Positions 1 to 10,803 of a stretch of 64,000 nt of DNA are shown piece after piece; the stretch's first letter is position 1, and each line of letters opens with the position of its first letter. Source of the DNA: Streptomyces sp. NBC_00286 (lineage in GTDB: Bacteria; Actinomycetota; Actinomycetes; Streptomycetales; Streptomycetaceae); NCBI RefSeq assembly GCF_036173125.1, contig NZ_CP108054.1, positions 5,795,001 to 5,859,000 on the forward strand. The letters are read 5' to 3'. Under the pieces are notes generated by a model. That model made no database searches. It worked only from the letters and a program-made list of their open reading frames with translations, and had not been told where the DNA came from. Made by a program: the position numbers and the translations under genes.

Positions 1-2936
<2,936 letters not shown>

Positions 2937-3025
2937 AGATGCTCGCGTCCACTGTGTTGGTTCTGAAACCACGAACAACCCCTGTCCTGGGCCACAGGAC
3001 GGTTGCCGGTTGAGTGTTTCACAGT

Positions 3026-3144
3026 GTTTCGGTGGTCATAGCGTGAGGGAAACGCCCGGTTACATTCCGAACCCGGAAGCTAAGCCTTACAGCGCCGATG
3101 GTACTGCAGGGGGGACCCTGTGGGAGAGTAGGACACCGCCGAAC
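3026..3144 (+). rRNA. 5S ribosomal RNA
   Basis: A 119-base segment begins GTTTCGGTGGTCATAGCG and ends CACCGCCGAAC. The two ends pair to form the terminal helix. The central CCGAACCCGGAAGCTAAG is the classic 5S loop sequence. It follows the 23S gene by about 90 bases and precedes a strong terminator, so it closes the rRNA operon. Confidence 0.96.
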
Positions 3145-3153
3145 AAATATTGA

Positions 3154-3186
3154 GAAAACCCCCTTACCTTCGGTAAGGGGGTTTTC
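3154..3186 (+). terminator. rRNA operon terminator
   Basis: A perfect 15-bp stem with a 3-base TTC loop lies ten bases after the 5S gene. The stem starts GAAAACCCCC and ends GGGGGTTTTC, so the descending arm supplies a T run. This is a textbook intrinsic terminator and is followed directly by the HAD hydrolase gene. Confidence 0.93.
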
Positions 3187-3205
3187 TGCGTTTACAGTCT
3201 TTGTT

Positions 3206-3850
3206 ATGCGCTATGACCTCGTCATTTTCGACAACGACGGTGTGCTCGTGGACAGCGAGCCGATTTCCAATAAGTTGCTCGCCGCCTATCTCACCGAGCT
3301 CGGGCACCCGACCTCGTACGAGGACTCCCTGCGGGACTACATGGGCGCCGCCATGCATCGCGTACACGATCTTGTGCTGGAACGGACCGGTCAGCGGTTG
3401 CCCGAGGACTTCGACGAGGTCTTCCATGGGCGTGTATTCGCCGCATTCGAGCGGGAGTTGGGGCCGGTCCCGGGGGCCGTAGAGGTGCTGGAGAAGCTGA
3501 CCGCGGACGGGGTTGCTTACTGCGTGGCGTCCTCCGGGAGCCATGAGCGGATTCGGGTGGGGCATCGGGCGGCCGGGCTCGAGCGGTGGTTCGAGGACGC
3601 ACGGATCTTCAGTTCGCAGGATGTGGGGCGGGGGAAGCCGGCGCCGGATCTGTTTCTGTACGCGGCCGAGCGGATGGGGGTCCGGCCGGAGCGGTGTGTG
3701 GTCGTCGAGGACAGTCCGCTCGGGGTGCGGGCTGCTGTCGCGGCGGGCATGGATGTGTACGGGTTCACGGCGATGACGCCCGCCGAGCGGCTCGCGGGCG
3801 CCACCGGACTCTTCGGCTCGATGCAGGAGCTGCCCGCGCTCCTCTCCTGA
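3206..3850 (+). CDS. HAD-superfamily hydrolase (beta-phosphoglucomutase-like)
   Basis: A 214-residue cytosolic phosphatase or phosphomutase of the HAD IA subgroup. The nucleophile motif is FDNDGVLVDSEP (Asp9 and Asp11), with a helical cap from about 15 to 80, the Ser motif in VASSGS near 110, the Lys motif in GRGKPAPDLF and the acidic motif VVEDSPLG. These are all expected catalytic elements, and the length is normal. The ATG at 3206 starts the conserved first strand; an upstream in-frame extension would run back into the 5S gene. It stands alone between the rRNA terminator and the MFS gene. The substrate cannot be deduced. Confidence 0.9.
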   Translation: MRYDLVIFDNDGVLVDSEPISNKLLAAYLTELGHPTSYEDSLRDYMGAAMHRVHDLVLERTGQRLPEDFDEVFHGRVFAAFERELGPVPGAVEVLEKLTADGVAYCVASSGSHERIRVGHRAAGLERWFEDARIFSSQDVGRGKPAPDLFLYAAERMGVRPERCVVVEDSPLGVRAAVAAGMDVYGFTAMTPAERLAGATGLFGSMQELPALLS

Positions 3851-3990
3851 GGCTCCCTCCAGCGCGCAGCTCCCCAGCGATCCTGAAGCCCCTCAGTATC
3901 CGGATCCTCACGCCCGCTCCAGAAGATGAGCAAAATTCATCTTCCGATCTGTCTACCCACGAGTAAGCCGCACCCGTACGCTGATCCGCC

Positions 3991-5208
3991 ATGACAGATG
4001 TGCTGCGGCGCGGCCGGGCCTCGTTGGCGTTCAGCTTCTTCGCTCAAGGTGTGGCCTTTGCGCTGCTGGTGACGCGGATCCCCGCGATCCAGGACCAGTA
4101 CGGGATATCCGACGCCCTGCTGCCCGCCTTCCTCGCCGCCGTGCCGGTGCTCGCCGGTGTCGGCAGTGTCTGTACGGAGCAGCTGGTCAAGCGGGTGCGG
4201 CCCAGTCACGTACTGCGCTGGTCGCAGCCCGTCGTGCTGCTCGCGCTGCTCGGTGTCGGAGCAGGCGACGGGCTGTGGGAGATCGGCTTGTCGCTGGCCG
4301 CGTTCGGGCTGGCCGTCGGTGCGCTCGACGCGTCCATGAACATGCTCGGGGTCAGCCTTCAGCACGCGTACGGGCGCAGCATCATGCTCGGCTTCCACGC
4401 GGTGTACAGCCTGGGCGGGATCGTCGGGGCCTCGCTCGCGTGGGTGGGGGCGCACTGGGATCTGCACCTGTTCGTGTCGTATCTGCCGGTCGTCGTGGTG
4501 CTGTTGCCCGTCGCGTTGGTGGGGAGTCGGTGGTACGTCGACGGGGGCGGGCCCGGCGCTGAGGAGCCGAAGGAGGTGGCCGGGGCCCAACCCGTCGCCT
4601 TCAAGCTGTTGTTGCCGCTGTGTCTGGTGATGACCTTCGCGTACATCGGGGACTCGACCGTCTCCAACTGGAGCGCCAAGTATCTGGAGGACGTGCTGGG
4701 CAGTTCTGAGGAGCTGGCGACCGTGCCGTACAACGTCTACATGGTCACGACGCTGCTCGGGCGGGCCATCGGGGACCTCGGGGTGCGGCGGTTCGGGGCC
4801 GTGGCGGTCGTACGGCTGGGGTCGGTCGTCGCGGCCGTGGGGTTCGCGGTGGTGGCGGTGGCGCCCGGGGCGTGGGTCGGGATGCTCGGCTTTACGTTGC
4901 TGGGGCTCGGGTTGTGTGTGCTCGTACCGCAGACTTTCGCGGCGGCAGGGCGGCTGTTCCCGGGTGCTGCGGATGCTGCCATCGCGCGGCTGAATATCTT
5001 CAACTATGTGGGGTTCTTGATCGGTTCGCCCCTCGTGGGCGCCTTGGGCGATGCGTGGTCGTACCGGGGGGCGATGCTGGTGCCGATGGTGTTGGTGCTG
5101 GTGACACTTCTGTACGCCCGTTCGTTCGCTCCTCAACCGGACCGATACGGTGACGGGCATGAGCGGCCGCGCACAGCTGATGTGGGACGAGGCAGTAACG
5201 GGCTATGA
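3991..5208 (+). CDS. MFS transporter
   Basis: A 405-residue integral membrane protein with about twelve hydrophobic segments in the arrangement of the major facilitator superfamily. The N-terminus is short and basic (VLRRGRASLAF), and an alternating Gly/Ala-rich helix pattern such as LAAFGLAVGALDASMNML resembles the FucP/YbjJ sugar or drug efflux branch. Its 3' end overlaps the start of the deacetylase gene by about 50 bases, so the two are probably cotranscribed and coupled. The substrate is unknown. The long open frame on the opposite strand (3937-5160) is a codon-bias shadow. Confidence 0.88.
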   Translation: MTDVLRRGRASLAFSFFAQGVAFALLVTRIPAIQDQYGISDALLPAFLAAVPVLAGVGSVCTEQLVKRVRPSHVLRWSQPVVLLALLGVGAGDGLWEIGLSLAAFGLAVGALDASMNMLGVSLQHAYGRSIMLGFHAVYSLGGIVGASLAWVGAHWDLHLFVSYLPVVVVLLPVALVGSRWYVDGGGPGAEEPKEVAGAQPVAFKLLLPLCLVMTFAYIGDSTVSNWSAKYLEDVLGSSEELATVPYNVYMVTTLLGRAIGDLGVRRFGAVAVVRLGSVVAAVGFAVVAVAPGAWVGMLGFTLLGLGLCVLVPQTFAAAGRLFPGAADAAIARLNIFNYVGFLIGSPLVGALGDAWSYRGAMLVPMVLVLVTLLYARSFAPQPDRYGDGHERPRTADVGRGSNGL

Positions 5209-6331
5209 CTTCGGTCCGGATCACCCGATGGATCCGGTCCGGCTGGCGTTGACCCGGCGACTGGTCGATGCCTTCGGGCTCGATCGTGAGTTGGACGTGG
5301 TCGCGGCGAAGGCGGCCGGGGAGTCGACGCTGCGGCTCGTGCATCGCGCGGACTACGTCGAGGCGGTCAAGGCCGCTTCCGTGGATCCTCGGGCGGCGGA
5401 CATGTCGTACGGCCTGGGGACCATGGACGATCCCGCCTTCGCCGGGATGCACGAGGTGTCCGCGCTGATCGCCGGGCAGTCGGTGGGGGCGGCCGAGGCG
5501 GTGTGGCGCGGGGACGTCTCGCACGCGGTGAACTTCGCGGGTGGGCTGCATCATGCGATGCCCGGCGGGGCGTCGGGGTTCTGCATCTACAACGACGCGT
5601 CGCTGGCGATCGCGCGGCTGCTGGAGCTGGGGGCCGAGCGGGTCGCGTACATCGATGTGGATGTGCATCACGGGGACGGGGTGCAGGCCGCGTTCTGGGA
5701 AGACCCGAGGGTGCTGACGATCTCGTTGCACGAGCATCCTCGGACGTTGTTTCCGCAGACCGGCTGGCCGGAGGAGACGGGGGCGGACTCCGCGGAGGGC
5801 TCCGCCGTGAATGTGGCGTTGCCGGCCGGGACGGGGGATGCGGGGTGGCTGCGGGCCTTTCACTCTGTGGTGCCGGAGTTGATCGCGGACTTCCGGCCGC
5901 AGGTGCTGGTGACTCAGCACGGGGCCGATACGCACTTCGAGGATCCGCTGGCTCATCTGGCCGTTTCGCTGGATGCGCAGCGGGCGGTGCAGGTCGCCTG
6001 TCATGAGCTGGCGCATGAGTATGCCGAGGGGCGGTGGGTCGCGCTCGGGGGCGGGGGGTACGCGGTGGTGGATGTGGTGCCGCGGTCCTGGACGCATCTG
6101 GTCGCCATCGCGGCGGGGCGGGAGGTCGCGCCCGAGGCGGGGATTCCTGAGGAGTGGCGGCAGGAAGTATTCGCTCGTACGCGGCAGTTGGCGCCGGCGC
6201 GGATGACGGATGGGCGGTGGCCGGTGGCCTGGAAGGCGTGGGAGGACGGGTACGATCCGGCCGACCGGCTTGACCAGGCGATCGTCGCGGCTCGGCGGGC
6301 CGTGTTTCCGCTGCGGGGGTTGTTGGCGTAG
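5159..6331 (+). CDS. acuC: Acetoin utilisation protein AcuC / class I-type histone deacetylase-like enzyme
   Basis: A 390-residue arginase-deacetylase-fold enzyme, probably a protein or polyamine lysine deacetylase in the cytosol. The tandem-His motif LHHAMPGGASGFC lies near residue 130, the zinc-binding strand YIDVDVHHGDG near 165 supplies Asp and His ligands, and TQHGADTHFEDPL near 258 supplies the second Asp region. The C-terminal GGGGYA is the glycine-rich loop. All catalytic residues look intact. A GTG at 5150 could add three residues; I prefer the ATG at 5159. The gene overlaps the 3' end of the MFS gene, as expected for translational coupling. Confidence 0.9.
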   Translation: MSGRAQLMWDEAVTGYDFGPDHPMDPVRLALTRRLVDAFGLDRELDVVAAKAAGESTLRLVHRADYVEAVKAASVDPRAADMSYGLGTMDDPAFAGMHEVSALIAGQSVGAAEAVWRGDVSHAVNFAGGLHHAMPGGASGFCIYNDASLAIARLLELGAERVAYIDVDVHHGDGVQAAFWEDPRVLTISLHEHPRTLFPQTGWPEETGADSAEGSAVNVALPAGTGDAGWLRAFHSVVPELIADFRPQVLVTQHGADTHFEDPLAHLAVSLDAQRAVQVACHELAHEYAEGRWVALGGGGYAVVDVVPRSWTHLVAIAAGREVAPEAGIPEEWRQEVFARTRQLAPARMTDGRWPVAWKAWEDGYDPADRLDQAIVAARRAVFPLRGLLA

Positions 6332-6536
6332 GAGTTTCCTTCCCCAAGCCCGCCCCTTCCCGAAGTTGGGGCTTCGCCCCAAGCCCTGGCAGGAGGCGGG
6401 CCGTGCTTTCTCGGCACCCGGTACTGGTCGCTGTGCCCACCCGTTCCGCCCTGCGGAACGATTGCCCACAGCAGGGGCCAGGGCAGTTACTCCGACCGTG
6501 CGGGCTTTCGGCGTTTTCGGCTTGCGCCAGTGGCAC

Positions 6537-7370
6537 ATGCGCCAGCATCGGAGTGTGTTGAGTGCTGGAGCGTTGCGTGCGCATTTGCTGGCCGCGCGGT
6601 TGGCCGGGCCTGTGGCGACCTCGCGGGAGCAGAGTCTGCGGAGTTATCGGCTCTTCGCGGCTCGCGACCCCCGCGTGCTGATCGGGCTCGACCCGGAATG
6701 GTCATGGAAACAGCCGGATTTGATTGCCTTGATGGCTGACAAGTGCGGAGTCTCAGCCGACCCACGGCACACCTCAGGTCGCGATGTGATCGATCCTGAG
6801 CGGACGTTGGCGGCTCTTGATGCCTTCGCGGAGCGGCTCCAGGTGGCCGCCCGTAACCGTTCCCCGGTGCTCCTGGGCACCGGCCACCCGCACCGACTGC
6901 TCGGTTTCTACGCCGCTCTCGCGGACGCCCTGTCGGCGGCGGGATGTGCCGTGCTCACCCCCGCGCAGGGTAGCTGTGTCGACATAACGACCCGGTTCGG
7001 TCTACGCACGCACAACCTTGACTACGTACAAGGTGTCGCGCTGGTACGCGAACCAGGGACTCAGGCCACCGGTTGTGCGACCGGCGCACACTCGCATTCA
7101 CCGCTCCCGGTTCGACTGGCGTTGGCGGCCGCCGCGGAAGCCGGCGGGCCCCTCCCGGAACTCGTGATCGGAGACCACGGCTGGGTCTGCGGTGCAGGTC
7201 AGCTGGGGTTCGACGCCATAGGCCTTGGCGATACGGACGATCCGGCACTGTTCGTCGGGGAGGCGGAGGGGCGGGTGTCCGTCGCCGTTCCGCTTGATGA
7301 CGCTGTGCGGTCTGCTTACTACCGGCCGCTTACTCGCTATGTACTCAATCGAGCGTGTCTGTCACAGTAG
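6537..7370 (+). CDS. Phosphatase-like conserved Streptomyces protein
   Basis: A 277-residue soluble protein that I recognise as the family usually annotated simply as phosphatase in Streptomyces. It has an N-terminal helical part ending LIALMADKCGV, the segment LLGTGHPHRLLGFYAAL near 105 and a C-terminal core VIGDHGWVCGAG followed by DPALFVGEAEG and VAVPLDD. The ATG at 6537 opens the conserved N-terminus (RQHRSVLSAG); the frame is open far upstream but overlaps acuC and looks non-coding there. No standard HAD or tyrosine-phosphatase motif is seen, so the activity is taken from the family name only. Confidence 0.72.
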   Translation: MRQHRSVLSAGALRAHLLAARLAGPVATSREQSLRSYRLFAARDPRVLIGLDPEWSWKQPDLIALMADKCGVSADPRHTSGRDVIDPERTLAALDAFAERLQVAARNRSPVLLGTGHPHRLLGFYAALADALSAAGCAVLTPAQGSCVDITTRFGLRTHNLDYVQGVALVREPGTQATGCATGAHSHSPLPVRLALAAAAEAGGPLPELVIGDHGWVCGAGQLGFDAIGLGDTDDPALFVGEAEGRVSVAVPLDDAVRSAYYRPLTRYVLNRACLSQ

Positions 7371-7437
7371 CTGCCAGATGGCATCCCCTCTTCCCCACTC
7401 GCATCACCCGCCCCTACATTGGGGAGTGAGCACGCAA

Positions 7438-7450
7438 CGACGAAGTGTCA
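7438..7450 (-). promoter_or_regulatory. Candidate BldD binding site upstream of bdtA-like gene
   Basis: On the minus strand the sequence TGACACTTCGTCG matches the remembered BldD consensus TnACnC(A/T)GnGTnA at all but two fixed positions. It lies about 50 bases before the small HTH gene, and the S. coelicolor counterpart is remembered as a BldD target. An 8-bp inverted repeat, GTCACCGG/CCGGTGAC (7447-7471), overlaps it. The match is weak alone. Confidence 0.3.
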
Positions 7451-7499
7451 CCGGAAGGGGAAGCCGGTGACCGTCGAGTGCGGAAGGTTCAGGTGTGTC

Positions 7500-7709
7500 A
7501 TGGCTGCTGGCGAGAGGCCTCTGAACGAGGTTCAGTTCCTTACCGTGGCGGAAGTCGCCTCGGTGATGCGAGTGTCGAAGATGACCGTGTACCGACTGGT
7601 GCACAGCGGTCATCTGCCCGCGATCCGGGTCGGGAGGTCATTCCGAGTCCCGGAGCAAGCGGTTCACGAGTACCTTCGCGAGTCCTACGTGGGGGTGGAA
7701 ACCGCCTGA
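7500..7709 (+). CDS. bdtA: Small MerR/excisionase-type DNA-binding protein (BdtA/BldC-like)
   Basis: A 69-residue protein made almost only of a winged-helix domain: LTVAEVASVMRVSKMTVYRLVHSG is the helix-turn-helix and LPAIRVGRSFRVPEQAVHEYL the wing and closing helix, as in excisionase and BldC-family proteins. The ATG at 7500 is chosen because it opens a compact domain; longer frames start at 7419 but add an unlikely tail. Position just upstream of bS22 and the bldN region matches what I remember of the BldD-target gene bdtA in S. coelicolor. Probably a transcriptional regulator; the symbol rests on synteny from memory. Confidence 0.75.
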   Translation: MAAGERPLNEVQFLTVAEVASVMRVSKMTVYRLVHSGHLPAIRVGRSFRVPEQAVHEYLRESYVGVETA

Positions 7710-7904
7710 CGGCGACTCCGGTGGATGCCGGTGACGGCCCTCGTGGTCGTCCCCGGTTTCCCCCTGGATCACCTCGATTACAAGCTCGGAGCTCTGTCGG
7801 GGTAGGCTGGCCCCCCGTAGGTCGTGTGGGCCCCAATGCAGCCCCGCACCGAGTGATTGTCCCCGCTGTTGCGGGGGTTGTCCGAGAAGTGAGCGAGGGT
7901 AGTC

Positions 7905-8003
7905 GTGGGCTCTGTTATCAAGAAGCGGCGTAAGCGGATGGCGAAGAAGAAGCACCGCAAGCTGCTCAAGCGCACGCGCGTTCAGCGTCGCAACAAGAAG
8001 TAG
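7905..8003 (+). CDS. Ribosomal small-subunit protein bS22 (AURKAIP1/COX24 domain), 32 residues
   Basis: A 32-codon gene starting with GTG reads [18 protein letters not shown] and then [13 protein letters not shown]. Nearly half the residues are Lys or Arg. This matches the small actinobacterial 30S protein named bS22 from mycobacterial ribosome structures, which carries the COX24/AURKAIP1 motif. A GAGCGAGGG ribosome-binding stretch precedes the GTG. A short GC hairpin (CCCCGC-TGTT-GCGGGG, 7861-7876) sits in the leader. The gene is below usual length cut-offs and easy to miss. It is expected to be constitutively expressed and rRNA-bound. Confidence 0.88.
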   Translation: MGSVIKKRRKRMAKKKHRKLLKRTRVQRRNKK

Positions 8004-8095
8004 GCAGTAGGTCGTAGGGCCATGAACCCGCCCCGGCGGATCCGCCCTCACGGCCGTGCCCACGGTGTTGCGCGCCGATGCGACAAGCAGGCGCT

Positions 8096-8129
8096 CTGTG
8101 GCCTCCCACTCATCGGTGGGAGGCCACAG
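8096..8129 (+). terminator. Perfect hairpin after bS22
   Basis: A 13-bp perfect stem, CTGTGGCCTCCCA paired with TGGGAGGCCACAG, extendable by two pairs to leave a 4-base loop. No T tract follows, as is common for Streptomyces terminators. It lies 90 bases after the bS22 stop codon, so it probably ends that transcript. Confidence 0.7.
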
Positions 8130-8152
8130 CCATACCCGGTCGGCGCGGTGTG

Positions 8153-8290
8153 GTCGTACGACGTCGGATTGGCCGGGTCGTACGACATCGGCATGTTCGG
8201 GTCGTACGTCGCCGATCGCGTCCGGTGGAACGTCGTTGGCAGCGTCCGATGGGACGTCATTGGCTTGGTCTCGTCGTCTGTCCGCGTCCG
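8153..8290. repeat. Degenerate 24-bp tandem repeat, about 5.5 copies
   Basis: Units begin at 8153, 8177, 8201, 8225, 8249 and 8273. The first three open with GTCGTACG; later ones diverge to GTGGAACG and ATGGGACG. The 24-bp period keeps frame and would encode an octapeptide series (WSYDVGLA, GSYDIGMF and so on) in a plus-strand open frame of 132 codons from 8022. I see no convincing start or family for that frame and treat the region as non-coding. It fills the 420-base gap between bS22 and the epimerase. Confidence 0.8.
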
Positions 8291-8422
8291 TCGTGACTTC
8301 GTGCATCGGGTGGTCACCACAGCGCAACATCTACCCGCTAACGTGGGCCGCCACGGGGAACGCGGCAGAGTGCGAAGAGTACGAGCAGGAAGCCACCTAG
8401 GGCTGGAAGGAAGGCGCTGATC

Positions 8423-9484
8423 TTGGGGAAGATCGTGCTCGTGACCGGAGCGGCCCGGCAGCTCGGGGGCCGTTTCGTACGGCGGATCCAGCGTGACCCC
8501 GAGGTGGACCGGGTGGTCGCCGTCGACGCGGTCCAGCCCGAGCACCACCTGGGCGGAGCCGATTTCGTACGGGCCGACATAAGGCAGCCCACGATCGCGC
8601 GCCTGCTCGCCGAGTACTCCGTCGACACGGTCGTGCACATGGACGTCTCGGGCACCCCACTGGGCAGCGGCAGCCGGGCCTCGGTCAAGGAGACCAACGT
8701 CATCGGCACCATGCAGTTGCTCGGCGCGTGCCAGAAGTCCCCGGCGGTCAAGCGGCTGGTCGTGAAGTCCAGTACGAACGTGTACGGGTCGGCGCCCCGG
8801 GATCCGGCCGTGTTCACGGAGACGACGCCGCCCAAGTCGCTGCCCAGCGGCGGCTTCGCGAAGGACACGGTGGAGGTCGAGGGGTACGTACGCGGCTTCG
8901 CGCGGCGTCGGCCCGATGTGGCCGTGTGTGTGCTGAGGTTCGCGAACATCCTCGGGCCGAGCGCGGATTCGCCGCTGGCCGCGTACTTCTCGCTGCCCGT
9001 GCTGCCGACCGTGTTCGGCTATGACCCGCGGCTGCAGTTCGTGCACGAGGACGATGTGATCGACGTGCTGCGGATCGCCTCGCACGAGCCGGAGCGCGGG
9101 ACGCTCAACAGCGGGACGTTCAACATCGCCGGCGACGGGGTCCTGCTGCTCTCGCAGTGCGCGCGCAGGCTCGGCCGGCCCACGGTTCCGCTGCTGCTGC
9201 CCGCGGTCAGCTGGGTGGGCACGGCAGTGCGTACGCTGGGTATGACGGACTTCTCGCCCGAGCAGCTGCGGCTGCTCACCCATGGCCGGGTCGTGGCGAC
9301 CAAGCAGATGCGCGAGACGCTGGGTTTCCGGCCGAAGTACACGACCGCGGAGACCTTCGCGGACTTCGCACGCAGCCGCGGACCCGGACTCCTGCCGCCG
9401 GAAGCCCTTGCGGGGGCTGTCGACCGGATCGCCGGGCTGTCCCTCCTGGGCGGTGGCCACCCCCCGACGCAGAGCGCCAACTGA
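8423..9484 (+). CDS. NAD-dependent epimerase/dehydratase (extended SDR)
   Basis: A 353-residue Rossmann-fold sugar-nucleotide epimerase-like protein. The dinucleotide motif near the N-terminus is VTGAARQLGGRF (a TGxxxxxG variant), DVSGTPLGSG lies near 75, and SSTNVYGSAP near 113 carries an altered active-site region: the usual Tyr-x-x-x-Lys is not obvious, so enzymatic activity is uncertain. The C-terminal part includes FVHEDDVIDVL, typical of extended SDRs. The start is TTG at 8423, with GGAAGGAAGG about eight bases upstream and no better in-frame start. The acyltransferase gene begins 14 bases downstream, so they form an operon. Confidence 0.85.
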   Translation: MGKIVLVTGAARQLGGRFVRRIQRDPEVDRVVAVDAVQPEHHLGGADFVRADIRQPTIARLLAEYSVDTVVHMDVSGTPLGSGSRASVKETNVIGTMQLLGACQKSPAVKRLVVKSSTNVYGSAPRDPAVFTETTPPKSLPSGGFAKDTVEVEGYVRGFARRRPDVAVCVLRFANILGPSADSPLAAYFSLPVLPTVFGYDPRLQFVHEDDVIDVLRIASHEPERGTLNSGTFNIAGDGVLLLSQCARRLGRPTVPLLLPAVSWVGTAVRTLGMTDFSPEQLRLLTHGRVVATKQMRETLGFRPKYTTAETFADFARSRGPGLLPPEALAGAVDRIAGLSLLGGGHPPTQSAN

Positions 9485-9498
9485 GGAGCGCATCAACG

Positions 9499-10563
9499 AT
9501 GGCGGACGCCAAGGTCATTCCGTTCGACGACGACCGGTCCCGTGGGAGCGCCGTGCACCGGCCGGCGCGGCGCCGCGGTGCGGGGAGCCGGCTCAAGGGC
9601 GAGCCCGCGGGGGTACGTGAGGTCCAGCCCCTGCCTGGCCGAACGATTCTGCAGGATGATGTTCCTGTGACAGATGTGCCGGTGACGCCCGAGGAAACCG
9701 CATCCGAGCCGGAGCGGCAGGGCGGTGGTTGGGATCAGCGCATCGCGCATGGTCTGGCCTTCCTGCGGCGGCGGCTGACGGGCGACTACGAGGTCGACGA
9801 CTTCGGTTACGACCAGGAGCTCACCGACCAGGTCCTGATGTCGATGCTGCGGCCGATTTACGAGAAGTACTTCCGCGTCGAAGTGAAGGGCATCGAGAAC
9901 ATCCCGTCCGACGGCGGGGCGCTGATCGTCGCCAACCACTCCGGGACGCTGCCGCTGGACGGCCTGATGATGCAGGTCGGGGTGCACGACAACCACCCCG
10001 ACGGCCGCCATCTCCGCCTGCTGGCCGCCGACCTGGTCTTCATGCTGCCGGTGGTCAACGAGCTGGCCCGCAAGGCCGGTCACACGCTCGCCTGCGCGGA
10101 GGACGCGGAACGGCTGCTGCAGCGCGGCGAGTTGGTCGGCGTGATGCCGGAGGGCTTCAAGGGCATCGGCAAACCGTTCAGCGACCGCTACAAGCTCCAG
10201 CGCTTCGGCCGCGGCGGCTTCGTGTCGACGGCCCTCCGCCAGGGCACGCCGATCATCCCCTGCTCGATCGTCGGAGCGGAAGAGATCTACCCGATGATCG
10301 GCAACGCCAAGACGCTCGCCCGCGTCCTGGGCTTCCCGTACTTCCCGATCACGCCGACGTTCCCGCTGCTGGGCCCGTTGGGCGCGGTGCCGCTTCCGAC
10401 GAAGTGGACGATCCAGTTCGGCGAGCCGATCCCGACGGACAGCTACCCGCCGGAGGCAGCCGAGGACCCGATGCTGATGTTCAACCTGACGGACCAAGTC
10501 AGGGAGCAGATCCAGCACACGCTCTACAAGTTGCTGGTACAGCGCAGGTCGGTCTTCTTCTGA
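9499..10563 (+). CDS. 1-acylglycerol-3-phosphate acyltransferase-like protein (PlsC fold)
   Basis: A 354-residue predicted membrane-associated acyltransferase. Residues 1-100 are charged and disordered (RPARRRGAGSRLKGE). The LPLAT domain begins near 120: catalytic motif VANHSGTLPLDG (a His-x4-Asp pattern with NHSGTLPLD), then GVMPEGFKGIGKP as the substrate-binding block and IIPCSIVGAEE as the last motif. It ends KLLVQRRSVFF. It shares a 14-base gap with the epimerase gene. Probably acylates a lysophospholipid or glycolipid; the acceptor is unknown. A diverged second copy of its last eleven codons lies downstream (10700-10732). Confidence 0.87.
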   Translation: MADAKVIPFDDDRSRGSAVHRPARRRGAGSRLKGEPAGVREVQPLPGRTILQDDVPVTDVPVTPEETASEPERQGGGWDQRIAHGLAFLRRRLTGDYEVDDFGYDQELTDQVLMSMLRPIYEKYFRVEVKGIENIPSDGGALIVANHSGTLPLDGLMMQVGVHDNHPDGRHLRLLAADLVFMLPVVNELARKAGHTLACAEDAERLLQRGELVGVMPEGFKGIGKPFSDRYKLQRFGRGGFVSTALRQGTPIIPCSIVGAEEIYPMIGNAKTLARVLGFPYFPITPTFPLLGPLGAVPLPTKWTIQFGEPIPTDSYPPEAAEDPMLMFNLTDQVREQIQHTLYKLLVQRRSVFF

Positions 10564-10699
10564 CGGTCGGCCCAGACGCGCCGGAGTCCGGTCGTCCGGA
10601 GCCGCCGGACGGAGTCCGGCGCAGCTGTCCGCAGTGCTCGATATGCCGCTACCGCGGTGTGGCTGCGAAGCAGTGCGAGGGCAGCAGACAGGAGGGGCC

Positions 10700-10732
10700 A
10701 AGCTGCTCGTGCAGCGGCGGTCGGTGTTTTTT
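10700..10732 (+). repeat. Second copy of the last 11 sense codons of the acyltransferase gene
   Basis: Bases 10528-10560 and 10700-10732 both encode KLLVQRRSVFF. Eight of the eleven codons differ between copies and every difference is synonymous. The first copy is followed by TGA; the second runs on into CAAGAGGCC and the terminator palindrome. No similarity is visible upstream of the Lys codon. The pattern points to a leftover 3' end of a homologous allele rather than recent duplication. The 135 bases between copies hold GC-rich imperfect inverted repeats and no gene. Confidence 0.75.
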
Positions 10733-10743
10733 CAAGAGGCCTG

Positions 10744-10795
10744 GATACGTCGGTGGGGGCGCCCTCTTCGAAGAGGGCGCCCCCACCGACGTATC
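10744..10795. terminator. 52-bp perfect palindrome between convergent genes
   Basis: A 26-bp arm beginning GATACGTCGGTGGGGGCGCC is followed at once by its exact reverse complement, with TTCGAA at the centre. As RNA it forms a very stable hairpin in either direction. It lies between the plus-strand acyltransferase and minus-strand rsbN (which ends at 10804), so it most likely terminates both. Confidence 0.9.
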
Positions 10796-10803
10796 AGCAG
10801 AAA

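Noticed and set aside
3937..5160. 407-codon open frame on the minus strand opposite the MFS gene
   Set aside because: It is rich in Arg, Pro, His and Gln with no domain, a typical antisense shadow of a GC-rich gene. The plus-strand MFS protein has clear membrane helices.
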